From Nematopogon swammerdamellus (Eukaryota; Arthropoda; Insecta; Lepidoptera; Adelidae), in the NCBI GenBank assembly GCA_946902875.1, contig OX336355.1, positions 15,905,347 through 15,969,346 of the forward strand: a stretch of 64,000 nucleotides of DNA, read 5' to 3'. Of this stretch, positions 9,647 to 19,770 are shown piece by piece (the first letter of the stretch is position 1; every line of letters starts with the position of its first letter). A program made the position numbers and the translations under genes. The notes beneath the pieces were generated by a model, which had not been told where the DNA came from, did not search any database, and worked only from the letters and a program-made list of their open reading frames with translations.

Positions 9647-9845
9647 ATTTTTAAGTTTCCGGATTAACAGTAGTTATGATAAAGACTTACAGTCGACGTT
9701 TCGCCCGCTACGTCGCGGGCTTCTTCAGGACCTGCGGGAGTTCCTGGAGCCGACGTCTGGTATGTCCTTTGTACCAGACGTCAAACTGTCGACTTATGTA
9801 CCTAAGTCTTTATCATAACTACTGTTAATCCGAAAACTTAAAAAT
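9647..9845. mobile_element. Fold-back element with 43-44 bp inverted ends
   Basis: The left arm 9647-9690 and right arm 9803-9845 are inverted copies (core GGATTAACAGTAGTTATGAT). Inside are a second inverted pair, CCAGACGTC/GACGTCTGG, and a hammerhead-like motif on the minus strand. No protein. Confidence 0.8.
9695..9757 (-). ncRNA. Hammerhead ribozyme-like motif
   Basis: Reading the minus strand from 9757 down: GACGTC (GTC as possible cleavage triplet), a ~23-nt segment, the core-like CTGAAGA, a stem GCCCGC/GCGGGC with a 6-nt loop, then GAAA and CGTC. The ACGT before the cleavage site can pair with the bases after GAAA, giving a type I layout. Deviations: one extra A between CTGAAGA and stem II, and a weak stem I. 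Hammerheads of this kind are known in Penelope-like retroelements. Activity is not shown. Confidence 0.5.
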
Positions 9846-10254
9846 TAATATATATATCTATTAATGTTTTATATTGGTCGACTTTGGTACGGAACATAAA
9901 GAAAGGTTAAATCTTTAAAACTCAATAAATAACACTAAATAGACAAAGAAAATAAAACAACAGTAGCGCCTACTGGGTCGTAGCATCAAACATTAATCCG
10001 GAAACCTTTCCTCCAAAAAAACTCAAGATATCAAGATTAACCCACAGATAAAAGTAACAATTTGTTCACATTAACGTCTCAACAAATACACAGAAGAAAA
10101 AACAAAAAAAAAACTGTAAATGAACACAGAAAAAATATAAAATCCGGCAGATTGGACAATATGAATGCTTCTCGTGTATTTTGGGCTCACGCAGTAAAGT
10201 TGTCAACATGGTCTCATATTTACATTTTATCTACCTGCTATTTGAGACAAATTG
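9846..10254. other. No gene seen
   Basis: AT-rich, with a TATATATA stretch after the fold-back and only short frames. Confidence 0.4.
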
Positions 10255-10420
10255 GTTCGTTTTTAGGTTTCCGTACCCCGTACGGAAGCTTCCGTACTAA
10301 GCCTACAACGTCTGTCTGTCTGTCCGTCCGTGTGAACTGTGATGGCTGCTTCTTTATGGAACCGTAATAGCTAGCCGGTTGAAATTTTCAGAGTATGTAC
10401 TATTTTTTGGCGAATGTTTT
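10255..10420 (+). mobile_element. GTCY miniature element, partial
   Basis: TTTAGGTTTCCGTACCCCGT, CTAAGCCTACAACGTCTGTC, a (GTCY)n run and GGAACCGTAATAGCTAGCCG match the family. Confidence 0.65.
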
Positions 10421-11086
10421 TTTTTTTACTTATCATTCTTTATCATAATTTTCAGGCTTTTATACATCATAATTTATGTTAAAATTTTCTTCTTAATATA
10501 GAATAGTATTGATATTACCCAAATCCACAAATTGTTTTACAATAAATATTATTTAAATAGTTCTACGGGCTCTTCATACATGTAAAATTGCTCTTCTATG
10601 TAACAACCTACCTAGGTCAACTTTTACTTTAATTAATACGCCTTTCCTTTAAAGACCTCATAAGCTACATACCGAACTTGTTCATGTGTCGCCAGCCAAT
10701 CACCTGCCTGATCAGAATGTTAATGGCACATAGTTGTTAACGGGCGTGTGTTGGTTGTAAAGCAATATAGCCAAATATGTTGTTTATGGCCACCTTAGTT
10801 GTTTCAACAATGAATGCCCGATAGAACATCATGGAAAGAATAGACGATACATTTTCGACACCTACTGGAAGGATAATATAAGTTTTTTAGGCTTTGTATG
10901 TTTATTATCCAGACCACCTAACCGATTTTACTAGGTATGAACTGAGGAATTGTATTATTTTTTTTATTGTATTAAACATTTCTAGAGTACAGAAGACAGG
11001 TTATATGCGAAATTAAATTTCTTTTTGTGCATAATCTTTGGCTTTGTAAGCGATTTTCTTACGGTCTATCTATACTATACCTTCAA
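10421..11086. other. No gene seen
   Basis: AT-rich; no coding or repeat signal beyond homopolymers. Confidence 0.4.
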
Positions 11087-11151
11087 CGGCTGACATCACG
11101 GACGTTGTAGGTTATGTAGCCAAACGTGTCAGTTTCCATAAAAAAAAAAAA
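11087..11151 (+). repeat. SINE-5S tail fragment
   Basis: GGCTGACATCACGGACGTTG, TGTAGCCAAACGTGTCAG, TTTCCAT and an A run match the SINE-5S 3' end. Confidence 0.75.
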
Positions 11152-11198
11152 GAAATCATTTTTGATTTGATTCATGATTCTGTGGTCGTAGTTCTTTA

Positions 11199-11513
11199 CA
11201 TACATACATACATTCCACACGCTGTAACCCGACAATCGGGGTAAGCAGAGTAAGGGGAGTTGTGCTGCAGGTACTCTAGTAAATTACAGCACAACACCGA
11301 CCACCACGTTTCGGACAAGATTTAACTATCAAGCAGCAAGTAAGACACGAAGCATGACTCGGTGGGTGGACCGTTCCAAGGTGAGAAGTGGCTGGCTAGC
11401 CCTGCCACGCTTAGCACGCCATCTTGTCCTTATCCCTTAGTCTCATTTTACGACATGCACGGAAAGAGGTGCAGTGGGGCCTATTATTTTTAAGTACCGG
11501 CCACACACGGTAC
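11199..11513 (-). mobile_element. SINE-G copy with 14-bp TSD
   Basis: Flanked by GTCGTAGTTCTTTA at 11185-11198 and 11514-11527. The (ATAC)n tail is on the left, so the element runs on the minus strand. All family blocks are present. Confidence 0.85.
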
Positions 11514-11527
11514 GTCGTAGTTCTTTA

Positions 11528-13365
11528 GTCACGAATTAAACTATGAATATATTAATTCTGGAATATAAATCGCGTCCGGATGAAAGAAGTACCGAAGCGC
11601 AACGGACGGCAACAGAGAAAAAAAAAAGAAAAAACTTCCACGAAACAGAATGCACAATTCAAAACACACCTCCTGTGGGAACGCACGATGCACCTGCGCC
11701 ATCTTGAATTCTAATGACAGCTCGATACCGATCTCGCTGCCATAACGCACTCGCTCTATAGACCAAATGGCGATATTGTTTATGGTCTGTCCTTCTGGAT
11801 TATGGTCAGGCGGTAGCGGTGGTGAGTTGTCGCCGATCGTGATTGCAATCTCTATTGGAAGTGCGAGTCGTTAATTTATAATCCTCGGTGCCGTTATGAT
11901 GCGGTATATGGTGTACAAATTGCTGGAGTGACGATCATCGTTTGAGAGACAGACAGCTATAATAATATTTAATTTGTTACTGTTCAAATTTTGCGACAGC
12001 GCGCAGCCAAATTCGAGTCAACCGCGCTGCACGATTACACCGATTCGCGCTTAATTCTTTAGTATCTGTGCGACCTAAATTATCTCGGCGTCTACACCTA
12101 TCTACATAAAGTAGAAAAAAATTACATTCCTTATCTAAATACAAAATTTCATTCAAATCGAGCCGTTTTCGAGAAACTTTAGCTTATAGCGGAGCGCCAT
12201 AAACTATTGTACCATAGACACATTTTCAAAATTTAGAACTCTAAGAATTTATCTGTCAATGTTTTGATTATGATTGTCATCTTATCTCGATGTAAAATCT
12301 CAAACAAACTGATCTGCAAAATTAATATATTAGAGAGTTCATAAAACGAATCGTGTTTTAGTTCACCCTCTAAAAGCTCACTTAAAGTATAGGATTCATC
12401 ATTCATGACCTGTAAGGTATGGAATTGTTTAGATAGATAGATAGAAAATTCTTTATTGCTCCAGTAAACATTATGTATGTATGGAATTGTTTACAGCTTA
12501 TCATAGTCAAAAAGAACTGTCAACAAACTTTGCTAGACAATTTTTTGTATTAACGAGTGTTATTTTCGTTCCTTTGTCATTCAGCGTTTCAGCGAGTGTG
12601 ATCCCTACCTAACCTAATCTAACGAGTAACGAGGGGCCTTCAAAAGGCGTATCAACAAAATGGACGATAATATTTTTTTCCGCCTCGTCGTCGCTGACAT
12701 TGGGGAAAAACTATCCCAAGTATGCTATATTATCCCAAAAACTTCTCAATAACGGACTTTTCTTTTGTAAATATTATGGGGTTATACAGGGTATTCCAAT
12801 TGGCCGCATACATTCCTCAACTCACAAACCTTACTGAGTGTGGTTTCGCAAAGGGTGGTGCCATTGGCTGTGTCTGATTGTCTGATGGACTCCTCGGCCT
12901 TGGCATAGCCACCACTAACTTCCTTATAAAACATTGATTATTATATACAAATTTTGCTAAAAATGTTCCTATGCTATTGGTAGTTCACACTCGTAACATG
13001 ATAGTATAACATGGGTGTCCGCCGCTTTAACAAAGCAAGTTCATTGTCAAACAGTATTGTCGCACAGTGGTACCGTTAGTTTAGCTGTTTACAATATGTT
13101 CTTCGTTGTATATTCATGATTTTGGCTCGTCGTTGTTTGTTGATTGTAATGGCATTGTTCTTTCAAACTGCGATTACTGCACACACTCGGTGAGTTCATA
13201 AGGTCTTGAGTTTCGAATTTTTTGTATCCAACTTAATCGTTTCCAAGAACATTTGGCCTTAGGTTGTTTGGATAACTTTTCAACAAAGGTTAAAGGTGAT
13301 TTTTGAACGTACATAGAACTGCTTAATGTCGCTTCCAGTGCGGATAATGGGCCCCTCAAGTAACA
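11528..13365. other. Mostly unique AT-rich DNA, no gene supported
   Basis: Holds a repeat-D scrap at 12430-12475 (GATAGATAGATAGAAAATTC, minus) and a CCTAACCTAATCTAACG run near 12610, which is TTAGG-like on the other strand. A 30-codon frame at 12660 starts MDDNIFFRLVV but is too short to call. Confidence 0.4.
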
Positions 13366-13369
13366 ACGG

Positions 13370-13640
13370 CATTTGGTTTTTATGTAATCCGGTATGGGTG
13401 GCTGTGTCGGAGGAGCCAAAGCACATGCTCCGACCAGCCAATATCACCTCCGAGAAGGTAGGTGCCATATCAGAGACGCTTCCCTTTGGGTTGCTGGCTA
13501 TACTGGACTAGAAGACAACCGAGGGTGCTATGCGGCCATTTCACATCCAGTACGCTTGTCCCAACCCAGTCGACTACAGTTTGAGCCTACCACCTAGTAA
13601 AGGGCAAGGGAAGGAACCTACAGTTTTACACCGGTTCCGA
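13370..13640 (-). mobile_element. SINE-T body, headless copy
   Basis: The minus strand carries the SINE-T order: GTTCGGAACCGGTGT, AACTGTAGGTTCCTTCCCTT, TAGTCGACTGGGTTG, TAGTCCAGTATAGCC, CCTTCTCGGAGGTGATATTG. The tRNA-like head is absent. Confidence 0.7.
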
Positions 13641-13722
13641 ACTTGGGGGGAAATATGTGGGCAGGGAGAGCGTTTCAGAGTTTACCGGTTCTGTGGAGGA
13701 AGGATCTGCAGAACCGATTATG
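13641..13722 (-). pseudogene. LINE-A fragment
   Basis: GGGGGGAAATATGTGGGCAG, TTACCGGTTCTGTGGAG and GATCTGCAGAACCGATT match 36690-36765 of LINE-A. It abuts the SINE-T copy. Confidence 0.7.
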
Positions 13723-13734
13723 ATGTATGAACCG

Positions 13735-13835
13735 ATGTATGACCGTTCGACCGTTGAGGCTAACCGTGGTTTTAATTCCACATAAAACTGTACGTTCTTT
13801 CCTTACCACCTATCCATTCCTTACCTTTATAGGTC
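13735..13835 (+). repeat. SINE-5S central fragment, diverged
   Basis: GACCGTTCGACCGTTGAGGC, TAACCGTGGTTTTAATTCCA, AAAACTGTACGTTC and TTACCACC follow the SINE-5S order. Confidence 0.45.
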
Positions 13836-14013
13836 TTATAATATTATCATTGTTTATAGGCCGTTTAACTCGACCGGATTGGTTGGGTGCGGCGTGTGGC
13901 CGTCTGCCATCGACCGCCCAGCCAGGTTGCCAGCCAGCTGGTCGGTGGGTGCGGGCCGCTACGCACAGTTCCCGGCAGAAAATAATGCGTGTCGAGCTTT
14001 AGAAAGATACAAC

Positions 14014-14680
14014 TAGAGTTGTAAAAAAACAGTTTTTTTTTCTGACATGAAAAAAAACGTTGAAAAAAAACATGAAAAAAATGCAGTTTTTTTTCTGAAG
14101 TACGTTTTTTTTTCAACAGTACGAAAATAAAAATAGCATAAGGTGGTTACCGTTAAAATTAAATACGAGTTGATAATAATTTATTTTTTTGGTTTAAAGG
14201 AACTACAAATTGATGTTGTTAAATATTTAGTACAAAAACGGCTCAAAATAAATTGGCCACACTTACTGATGTTCACGTTTACGGATTTCCCCAATCCTCG
14301 TACGGTTTATGTTTCGGATGAAACGTTTCAATACTCCATTCAAATACGTTTGAATGGAGCACGGATGTTAGATGTAGGCGATTCTAGCACAGATGAAAAT
14401 TCAAGTATTTTTTAAGTTCATATTATGTATACTTTTGTTTATTTAAACTTAATTTGACAGTAAATTTAAGTTAATAATATGTATAATTTTATTTATTTAA
14501 ACAACATTTGACTTTTAATTATTGAAATTACAATACAACAATCACATTTAGCGTTTCATCTCATTTTAGTTAGAGTCTGAAAAAAAACCAAATTTAGAAA
14601 AAAAAAACGACGGTGCCAAGTTTTTTTTCATGTTTTTTTCTCAAAAAACATTCTGTTTTTTTTTTCAAGTTACATCACTA
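14014..14680 (+). mobile_element. hAT-type element, 8-bp TSD GATACAAC
   Basis: Left end TAGAGTTGTAA and right end TTACATCACTA (reverse complement TAGTGATGTAA) are imperfect inverted ends of the hAT pattern (YARNG start). The flanks are identical octamers GATACAAC (14006-14013 and 14681-14688). Poly-A/T runs line the inner ends. A paralogous sequence near 31956 (TTTAGAAAGAGACAGTCGGG) resembles the unoccupied site. Confidence 0.8.
14143..14415 (+). CDS. 90-codon unrecognised ORF inside the hAT element
   Basis: The open frame begins MVTVKIKYELIIIYFFGL and ends DSSTDENSSIF. I recognise no transposase motif: there is no DDE pattern and no typical hAT dimerisation block. The mid part has DVVKYLVQKRLKINWPHL and PNPRTVYVSDETF. 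It fills the centre of the element, so it may be a short remnant of cargo or of a transposase end, or a chance frame in AT-rich DNA. The acidic serine-rich C-terminus and low codon bias give no function. Treat as hypothetical. Confidence 0.25.
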   Translation: MVTVKIKYELIIIYFFGLKELQIDVVKYLVQKRLKINWPHLLMFTFTDFPNPRTVYVSDETFQYSIQIRLNGARMLDVGDSSTDENSSIF

Positions 14681-14696
14681 GATACAACCCGGTTGT

Positions 14697-14780
14697 AAGA
14701 GTACCCGGAGCACAACCCCGATTACTCTGCTTACCCCGATTGTCGGGACACAGCGTGTGGTATGTATGTATGTACAATTC
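14697..14780 (+). repeat. SINE-G tail fragment
   Basis: GATTACTCTGCTTACCCCGA, TTGTCGGGACACAGCGTGTG and (GTAT)n. The hAT element lies just upstream. Confidence 0.75.
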
Positions 14781-14863
14781 GTTTATAGAGCGCCGTCACT
14801 GTCATACCTTTTTTCCTTCGCAGATACCAGATACCAGCACGAACTCGCACGACGCTCTACAAA

Positions 14864-15048
14864 AAGCCCCACTGCATCTCTCCCCGTGCATGTCGTAAAA
14901 GGTGTTTAATTAAGGGATAAGGAAGCGATGCCGTGCTATAGGCTATATAGGCCGACAGGCTAGCCACCCCTCACCTTGGCACGGTCCTTCCACTGAGTCT
15001 GTCTGCCTTACTCGCTGCTTGATGTTATCTTGTCCGAACTATTCAGAG
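14864..15048 (+). repeat. SINE-G head fragment
   Basis: CCCCACTGCATCTCTCCCCG, TCACCTTGGCACGGTCCTTC, TTACTCGCTGCTTGATG and TTGTCCGAACT match the 5' two-thirds of the family; the tail is missing. Confidence 0.75.
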
Positions 15049-15394
15049 ATCACAATAGATATATCTAGGTAGCAGTGATAAAAGGGCTCAGGGGCTCTAA
15101 CTCTCAACTTCAAATGATAAATTATATGAGATCTCCGAAAGTTCGAAAAGCTCTTTTTGAATCAAACCGCAGGTCTCTTCGGATGAGAATCCAGCTCCTT
15201 AACCACTGCGCTGTACCCGCCACGATAATCCTGTCTCCTCTCACAATCTCCTGCCTAAGAGCTAGTCGCCTCCCCTAAGGTCCTTCGAATCAATCAATTG
15301 GCTCAAAATCTCCCAGTGCGCCCGATACGGGTCAGATCTAGGCCAGTTGTACTGTCAGTCAATGCTGTTTTGCTATGCTTCTTCGTGCATACCA

Positions 15395-15455
15395 TCTCGC
15401 TGAATCCCGACAAGCGGAGTAAGCAGAGTAATCGATATTGTGTATGTATGTATAT
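15395..15455 (-). repeat. SINE-G scrap
   Basis: TCGCTGAATCCCGACAAGCG, GTAAGCAGAGTAATCG and a GTAT run. Confidence 0.5.
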
Positions 15456-15712
15456 ATTCTTTATTGAACACCAATTTATACGAATTAGGAGAAATAGGCG
15501 AGCTTAATGCCGCGAGGAATTCTATTCTAACTAACCTTTTGGGATGTGGGAGAAGTACATGCAGGCGAACAAGAATAGTTTGTGGCAATGTGCTGGATGA
15601 ACTCAAAATACAACATCGACCACCAATTTGAGCAAACTATCAAACAGCAGGTAGGGCCCAAAGGAATGACATACAGATAAGCAGTCATACGGATGGACAG
15701 ACTAGATTTAGG

Positions 15713-16011
15713 TTAATTAATTATATCGGCTTACCGGTGCGATTATGGCGAGCGCATCGCTGCAGCTCGACGTTTCGAGTCCTCTATGGGACCCGTTCTC
15801 AAGAGGACGTGCTAGCTCCTCGGGCAGCCAGCACGTCACTGATTACGTGCTGTGACACCAGTGACGTGCTGGCTGCCTGAGGAGCTAGCACGTCTTCTTG
15901 AGAACGGGTCCCATAGAGGACTCGAAACGTCGAGCTGCAGCGATGCGCTCGCCATAATCGCACCGGTAAGCCGATATCATTAATTAAATGAGTGACGGTG
16001 CGGGACTAAAA
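15713..16011. mobile_element. Near-perfect 128-bp-arm palindrome in a 13-bp TSD, Penelope-like candidate
   Basis: Arms 15713-15840 and 15860-15987 are inverted copies with 3 mismatches; the spacer is 19 bp. The unit is followed by GAGTGACGGTGCGGGACTAAAA and lies between perfect 13-mers ACTAGATTTAGGT (15701-15713, overlapping the left arm by one base, and 16012-16024). Each arm holds a degenerate hammerhead-like block: TTGAGAA, stem GGGTCC/GGACTC, GAAACGTC. TSD, A-rich end and inverted terminal units resemble the pseudo-LTR layout of Penelope-like elements. Confidence 0.65.
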
Positions 16012-16039
16012 ACTAGATTTAGGTGTTGGTCGCAGCTCA

Positions 16040-16130
16040 TCGAAAGAATAGGCCCACTGCACCTCTTCCCGTGCATGTCGTAAAAACTAAAACACGACTA
16101 AGGGATAAGAAGCTGTGCTGTGCTAAAAAA
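16040..16130 (+). repeat. SINE-G head fragment
   Basis: GCCCACTGCACCTCTTCCCG, TGCATGTCGTAAAA and CGACTAAGGGATAAG match the head. Confidence 0.65.
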
Positions 16131-16359
16131 GGGGCGTTTTCAAAAATTCCCAGAAATAAATAAAAGTTTTACTCTATCACGGAGGTTTCCGTATCTATCC
16201 GCTATCAATAATATCCGCATATATCTTTTCTCTTTCAACAATGCAATGTATAAAAGCCTGTGGCGCCATCTATTATTCAGTAGTGTGACTAAGCGATTTT
16301 TCGCACGTTTGTTGTATGGGAGCCCCCCTTAATTTTTAACATTTTCTTTTTTTTATTAT

Positions 16360-16535
16360 TTGTTGTTATATCCGCCATAGTAACACATATTCTGTTAAAA
16401 TTTTAACGGGCTACCTATTACGGTTGAGAAGAGATACAGCCCTCGGACAGACAGACGGACGGACGGACGGACAGACAGACAGTGGAGGCTTAGAAGTAGG
16501 CTTCCGTACGCGATACGAAAACCTAAAAAGTAAAT
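16360..16535 (-). mobile_element. GTCY miniature element
   Basis: On the minus strand: GGTTTTCGTATCGCGTACGG, (GTCY)n (16457-16482), CGTAATAGGTAGCCCGTTAA and ATATGTGTTACTATGGCGGA. Confidence 0.7.
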
Positions 16536-16771
16536 AAATAAATACTTACAGAAACAGCCAATAAACGAAGGAAGACAAGATACAGTTGAATCAGTTTAGC
16601 GCACTGGATTAGTTAAGTGCGGTGCGGTTCTTTCAAGTGCCGAAGCAGTTACTCCCCGCGCCTGTTGCGTAACAGTACGAAAATAGTTCTCGTCTACACA
16701 TACTAGCTGAAAATTACGTCGGACTTCTGTACAGCAGGTGTTTTAGGGTTCCGTGGCAGCTATGTTTAAGA

Positions 16772-16820
16772 TTTATAACTAGCAGTGCCCGCGGCTACGC
16801 TCGCGCGAAATTCGAACGTC
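16772..16820 (-). mobile_element. Helitron-like 3' end
   Basis: On the minus strand CGCGAGCGTAGCCGCGGGCA is followed by CTGCTAG, the CTAG-type terminus seen elsewhere here. The rest of the element is not delimited. Confidence 0.5.
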
Positions 16821-16904
16821 AAAAATACTGAAATAAATAAGAGGATTTTCAGCTCAGACGAAATGAAAGAAAATTTCGATTGAATTCTTTTTGCGTCTCT
16901 TTTT

Positions 16905-17172
16905 GACTTACTACTTTTGGCGACTAAGGGATATGACCCCTTCTTATTTACTAGGTGGTAGGGTTTAACCCGCCCGGGTTGGTACCACCGCACTGAATGA
17001 AAGGTCGGTCGAAACGGCTATGTAATTAGTTTGTGTTTTCCGTCCAGTTCAGTGTAGCCGGCACGACCGAAGGGAAACACTGACGTGGCGTCAAGCTCAC
17101 CCGGTGTTATGGGCTGACATCACGGATGTTGTAGGTGATTTAGCCAAGCGTGTCAGTTTCCATAAAAAAAAA
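16905..17172 (+). mobile_element. Mosaic SINE, 5'-truncated
   Basis: GGCGACTAAGGGATATGACC (end of the SINE-G head) runs into ACTAGGTGGTAGGGTTTAAC, GGTTGGTACCACCGCACT, the GTGTTATGGGCTGACATCAC block and TTTCCATAAAAAAAA. Confidence 0.8.
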
Positions 17173-17578
17173 ATACTTTCTTCGAGAAAATGTCGTTTAC
17201 GTGAATGCAGTTCGGCCTTCGGCTTCGCCCTTAAAGTCTGTTCATCTTTCTCTAGTTGTCTCGTTCACGCAGGTTAGTTTCATTGGCGTGGGCAGTGCGT
17301 CTGTTATCGGCATAGCTATAGTGCTATGCAAGTATATTGTATGGAGTCTCCCAAAAGTATAATGTCGAAAGCGCCGCTCCGAGAAGCGAATTTTTTGCGT
17401 TTCGCTTCTGAGACATTATTTTATGGCATTCTAAAAAGGTCAAATTCAAATGGGATAGACAAGGACAGCTTGTACGATTTCCGCAAGTGACTTCGCAAAA
17501 TGAACAGACTTTAAGGGCGAAGCCGAAGGCCGAGCAGCATTCACGTAAATGAAATTTTCTCGAAGAAAGTAAGCCACA
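17173..17578. mobile_element. Fold-back carrying one 68-bp-type unit per arm
   Basis: Left arm (17173-17255) CTTTCTTCGAGAAAATG, TCGGCCTTCGGCTTCGCCCT, AAAGTCTGTTCAT; right arm (17495-17575) is its reverse complement. The unit is the same as in the 2188-3330 and 45230-45845 arrays. The loop holds a small GAGAAGCGAA/TTCGCTTCTG hairpin. Confidence 0.75.
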
Positions 17579-17940
17579 AAGAATGAGCCCATACCGCTTC
17601 TATGCGAAGAGGTCGCCTTGCCACTAGCAATACATCCGGTGCCACTACGCATTAGTGCATATTAGGTGCCAGCTACATACGCGAGCGAAGCCGGTATCTT
17701 CCGGAAACCAGCAGAGAAAAGTAGTTTTGCCTTCGCAACCGTCGCGTCGTGCCAACCACTTGAAATAAAAACTTAACCTTTCCTTTAGCAGGTATAGAAT
17801 GTTGGAAATGCCTTTTCCTATGGACCTCTGCCCATATGGGAAAACAAGATTACTCAAATACTCGTTGAAAAAAATTCGTTTGATATCTTCTGCGTGTCTG
17901 CTCGTTTCTAAGTCATGCTTAAGGCTGCGTTTAATGCGAG

Positions 17941-18285
17941 AAAAACCGGCCAAGTGCGAGTCGAACTCGCGCACCGAGGGTTCCGTATCGCCATGTCATG
18001 GTCAGCGCCACTCACGCCATCTATGTATTAGTTAAAATGCTTCATACTCTTTTCGTTAGATGGTGCGCATACACTTTTTAGTTTCTTATATGGGGACCGC
18101 CGTGATTTTTTTACTTTTTCTTATTTTTATTATTTGTTGTTATATCGGCCATAATAAATAAATAACACATTCCGTAAAAAATTCAACGGGCTACTTATTA
18201 CAGTTCAAGAGATACAGCCCTCGGACAGGCATACGGTGTAGGTTTAGTAATAGGATCCCGTAGGACGGATATGGAAACCTAAAAA
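17941..18285 (-). mobile_element. GTCY miniature element, near full length
   Basis: The plus strand reads AAACCGGCCAAGTGCGAGTC, GGGTTCCGTATCGCCATGTC, GGCGCC-like gap block, then GAGATACAGCCCTCGGACAG and ATGGAAACCTAAAAAC. The GTCY tract has decayed to GGACAGGCATACGG. Confidence 0.7.
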
Positions 18286-18640
18286 CAGGGATAGAATAAT
18301 GAGAGAGAACGAAAGGTATATAGATGTACTGGATGATTTTATCGTAAACGAGACGGAAGTTAACTTTCTCCATAAAAAATCGTCTTATCCGATTTTTATA
18401 ATTCTTTTTTTGTTGTAATAAAGGCAGTCGAATCTACATACGTTATTTTTTGAATAATCTAAGTGATGGATGACTCAATAAAGCTTAACGAACTTCATGA
18501 CATAAAAAAATTAAAAATAAAAATTTTTTCGGCCGAAATAATTTTTTTTAGCTCCATGGTAAGCCAAACACCAACAATATAAATTTCCACGGTAGACTAA
18601 AAGTTCGAAAAGTCTTGCTTTATTTGCACCCAGCTGCCGT
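18286..18640. other. AT-rich, no gene seen
   Basis: Short frames only. Confidence 0.4.
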
Positions 18641-18642
18641 TA

Positions 18643-19148
18643 GGCCCGGCGCGCACGGGAAACTTTATGTTGCGCAACTGTTGCCGTGTCCATGTATTTT
18701 TGCTCAACTGTCGCGTCGCTCGCTACGTGCGCGCACCACCATAAGGCCCGGCTTGCACGGTAAACTTTATGTTGCGCAACTGTTGCCGTGTCCATGTATT
18801 TTTGCTCAACTGGCGCGTCGCTTCGCTACGTGCGCGCACCACCATAAGGCCCGGCGCGCAACGGTAAACTTTATGTTGCGCAACTGTTGCCGTGTCAATG
18901 TATTCTTATGGTGGTGCGCGCACGTAGCGACGCGACAGTTGAGCAAAAATACATGGACACGGCAACAGTTGCCGTGTCCATGTATTCTTATGGTGGTGCG
19001 CGCACGTAGCGACGCGACAGTTGAGCAAAAATACATGGACACGGCTACAGTTGCGCAACATAAAGTTTCCCGTGCGCGCCGGGCCTAAGAATACATGGAC
19101 ACGGCAACAGTTGCGCAACATAAAGTTTCCCGTGCGCGCCGGGCCTTA
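18643..19148. repeat. Nested direct and inverted array of ~102-bp units, Harbinger-like ends
   Basis: Units begin GGCCCGGCGCGCACGG at 18643, 18745 and 18848 (spacing 102-103) and carry TTATGTTGCGCAACTG, TTGCCGTGTCCATGTAT and TGCTCAACTG. From about 18900 the same unit appears in inverse orientation at least three times, ending GCGCGCCGGGCC at 19147. The outer junctions are TTA and TAA, as are the internal joins (CCATAAGGCCC). Hence a pile-up of small inverted-end elements, possibly PIF/Harbinger-type. Confidence 0.75.
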
Positions 19149-19323
19149 TTGTGCGTTGAGTTGAGAGTTGAGAGCAAAGCAACTTATATCGCTGAATACT
19201 TACTTGTGCATATTCTCAGTTTCTCGTTGCGTGATTTATCACTTCAACCTCTCTGCTGCAATATATAAATAAACCAACTCTGGTGAAGAGTTCTTGCTAA
19301 TTTTGTGTTACAAATTATTAATA

Positions 19324-19770
19324 AGCGGCGGATGACCGAATGGTCTGGACGTTCGGCTTCTCTTGTGAGAGGTCCGAGGTTCCCATCCGGTCGGTGTGTA
19401 CCAATGAGTTTTTTATGACGAAAAAACTTACGTGGGGTATGCACGTAACCTGCTGCTTTAACGTTCGGTACCGGTGTAAAACTGTAGGTCCCTTCCCTTA
19501 CCACTTACTAGGCGGTAGGCTAAAATTGTAGCCGACTGATTTGGTACCACCGTACTGCATGTAAAATGGCCGCATTGCAGCCTCGGCTGTGTCACAGATT
19601 ACTTAATAGTTACTTCGTGTTCTCCTCTAGTCCAGTATAGCCAGCAATCCGAAGGGACGGACGTCTCCGATATGGTACCTACCTTTTCGGAGGTGATATT
19701 GGCTGGTCGGAGCATGTGCCCTGGCCCCTTTGACTCAGCCAACCATACCGGATTATATAAAAAAAAAATA
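19324..19770 (+). mobile_element. SINE-T with tRNA-like head
   Basis: The head (19324-19412) has A-box-like TGACCGAATGG and B-box-like GAGGTTCCCATCC. Then come AAAACTGTAGGTCCCTTCCC, TTGGTACCAC, CTCTAGTCCAGTATAGCC, TTTTCGGAGGTGATATTGGC and an A-rich tail. Compared with 24309-24712 it has an extra ~28 bp at 19590-19618 that matches one end of MITE-7. Confidence 0.8.
19591..19617 (-). mobile_element. MITE-7 remnant within SINE-T
   Basis: CACAGATTACTTAATAGTTACTTCG equals the right end of MITE-7 (reverse complement of 7950-7973). It splits a SINE-T motif that is continuous at 24568-24580 (GTTGTGTTCTCC). Confidence 0.7.

Noticed and set aside
12660..12752. Short exon-like frame starting MDDNIFFRLVV
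   Set aside because: Good start context but only 30 codons, with no supporting splice or homology signal.
18615..19088. 157-codon ORF
   Set aside because: Spans the nested inverted array; the peptide is repetitive in step with the DNA units.
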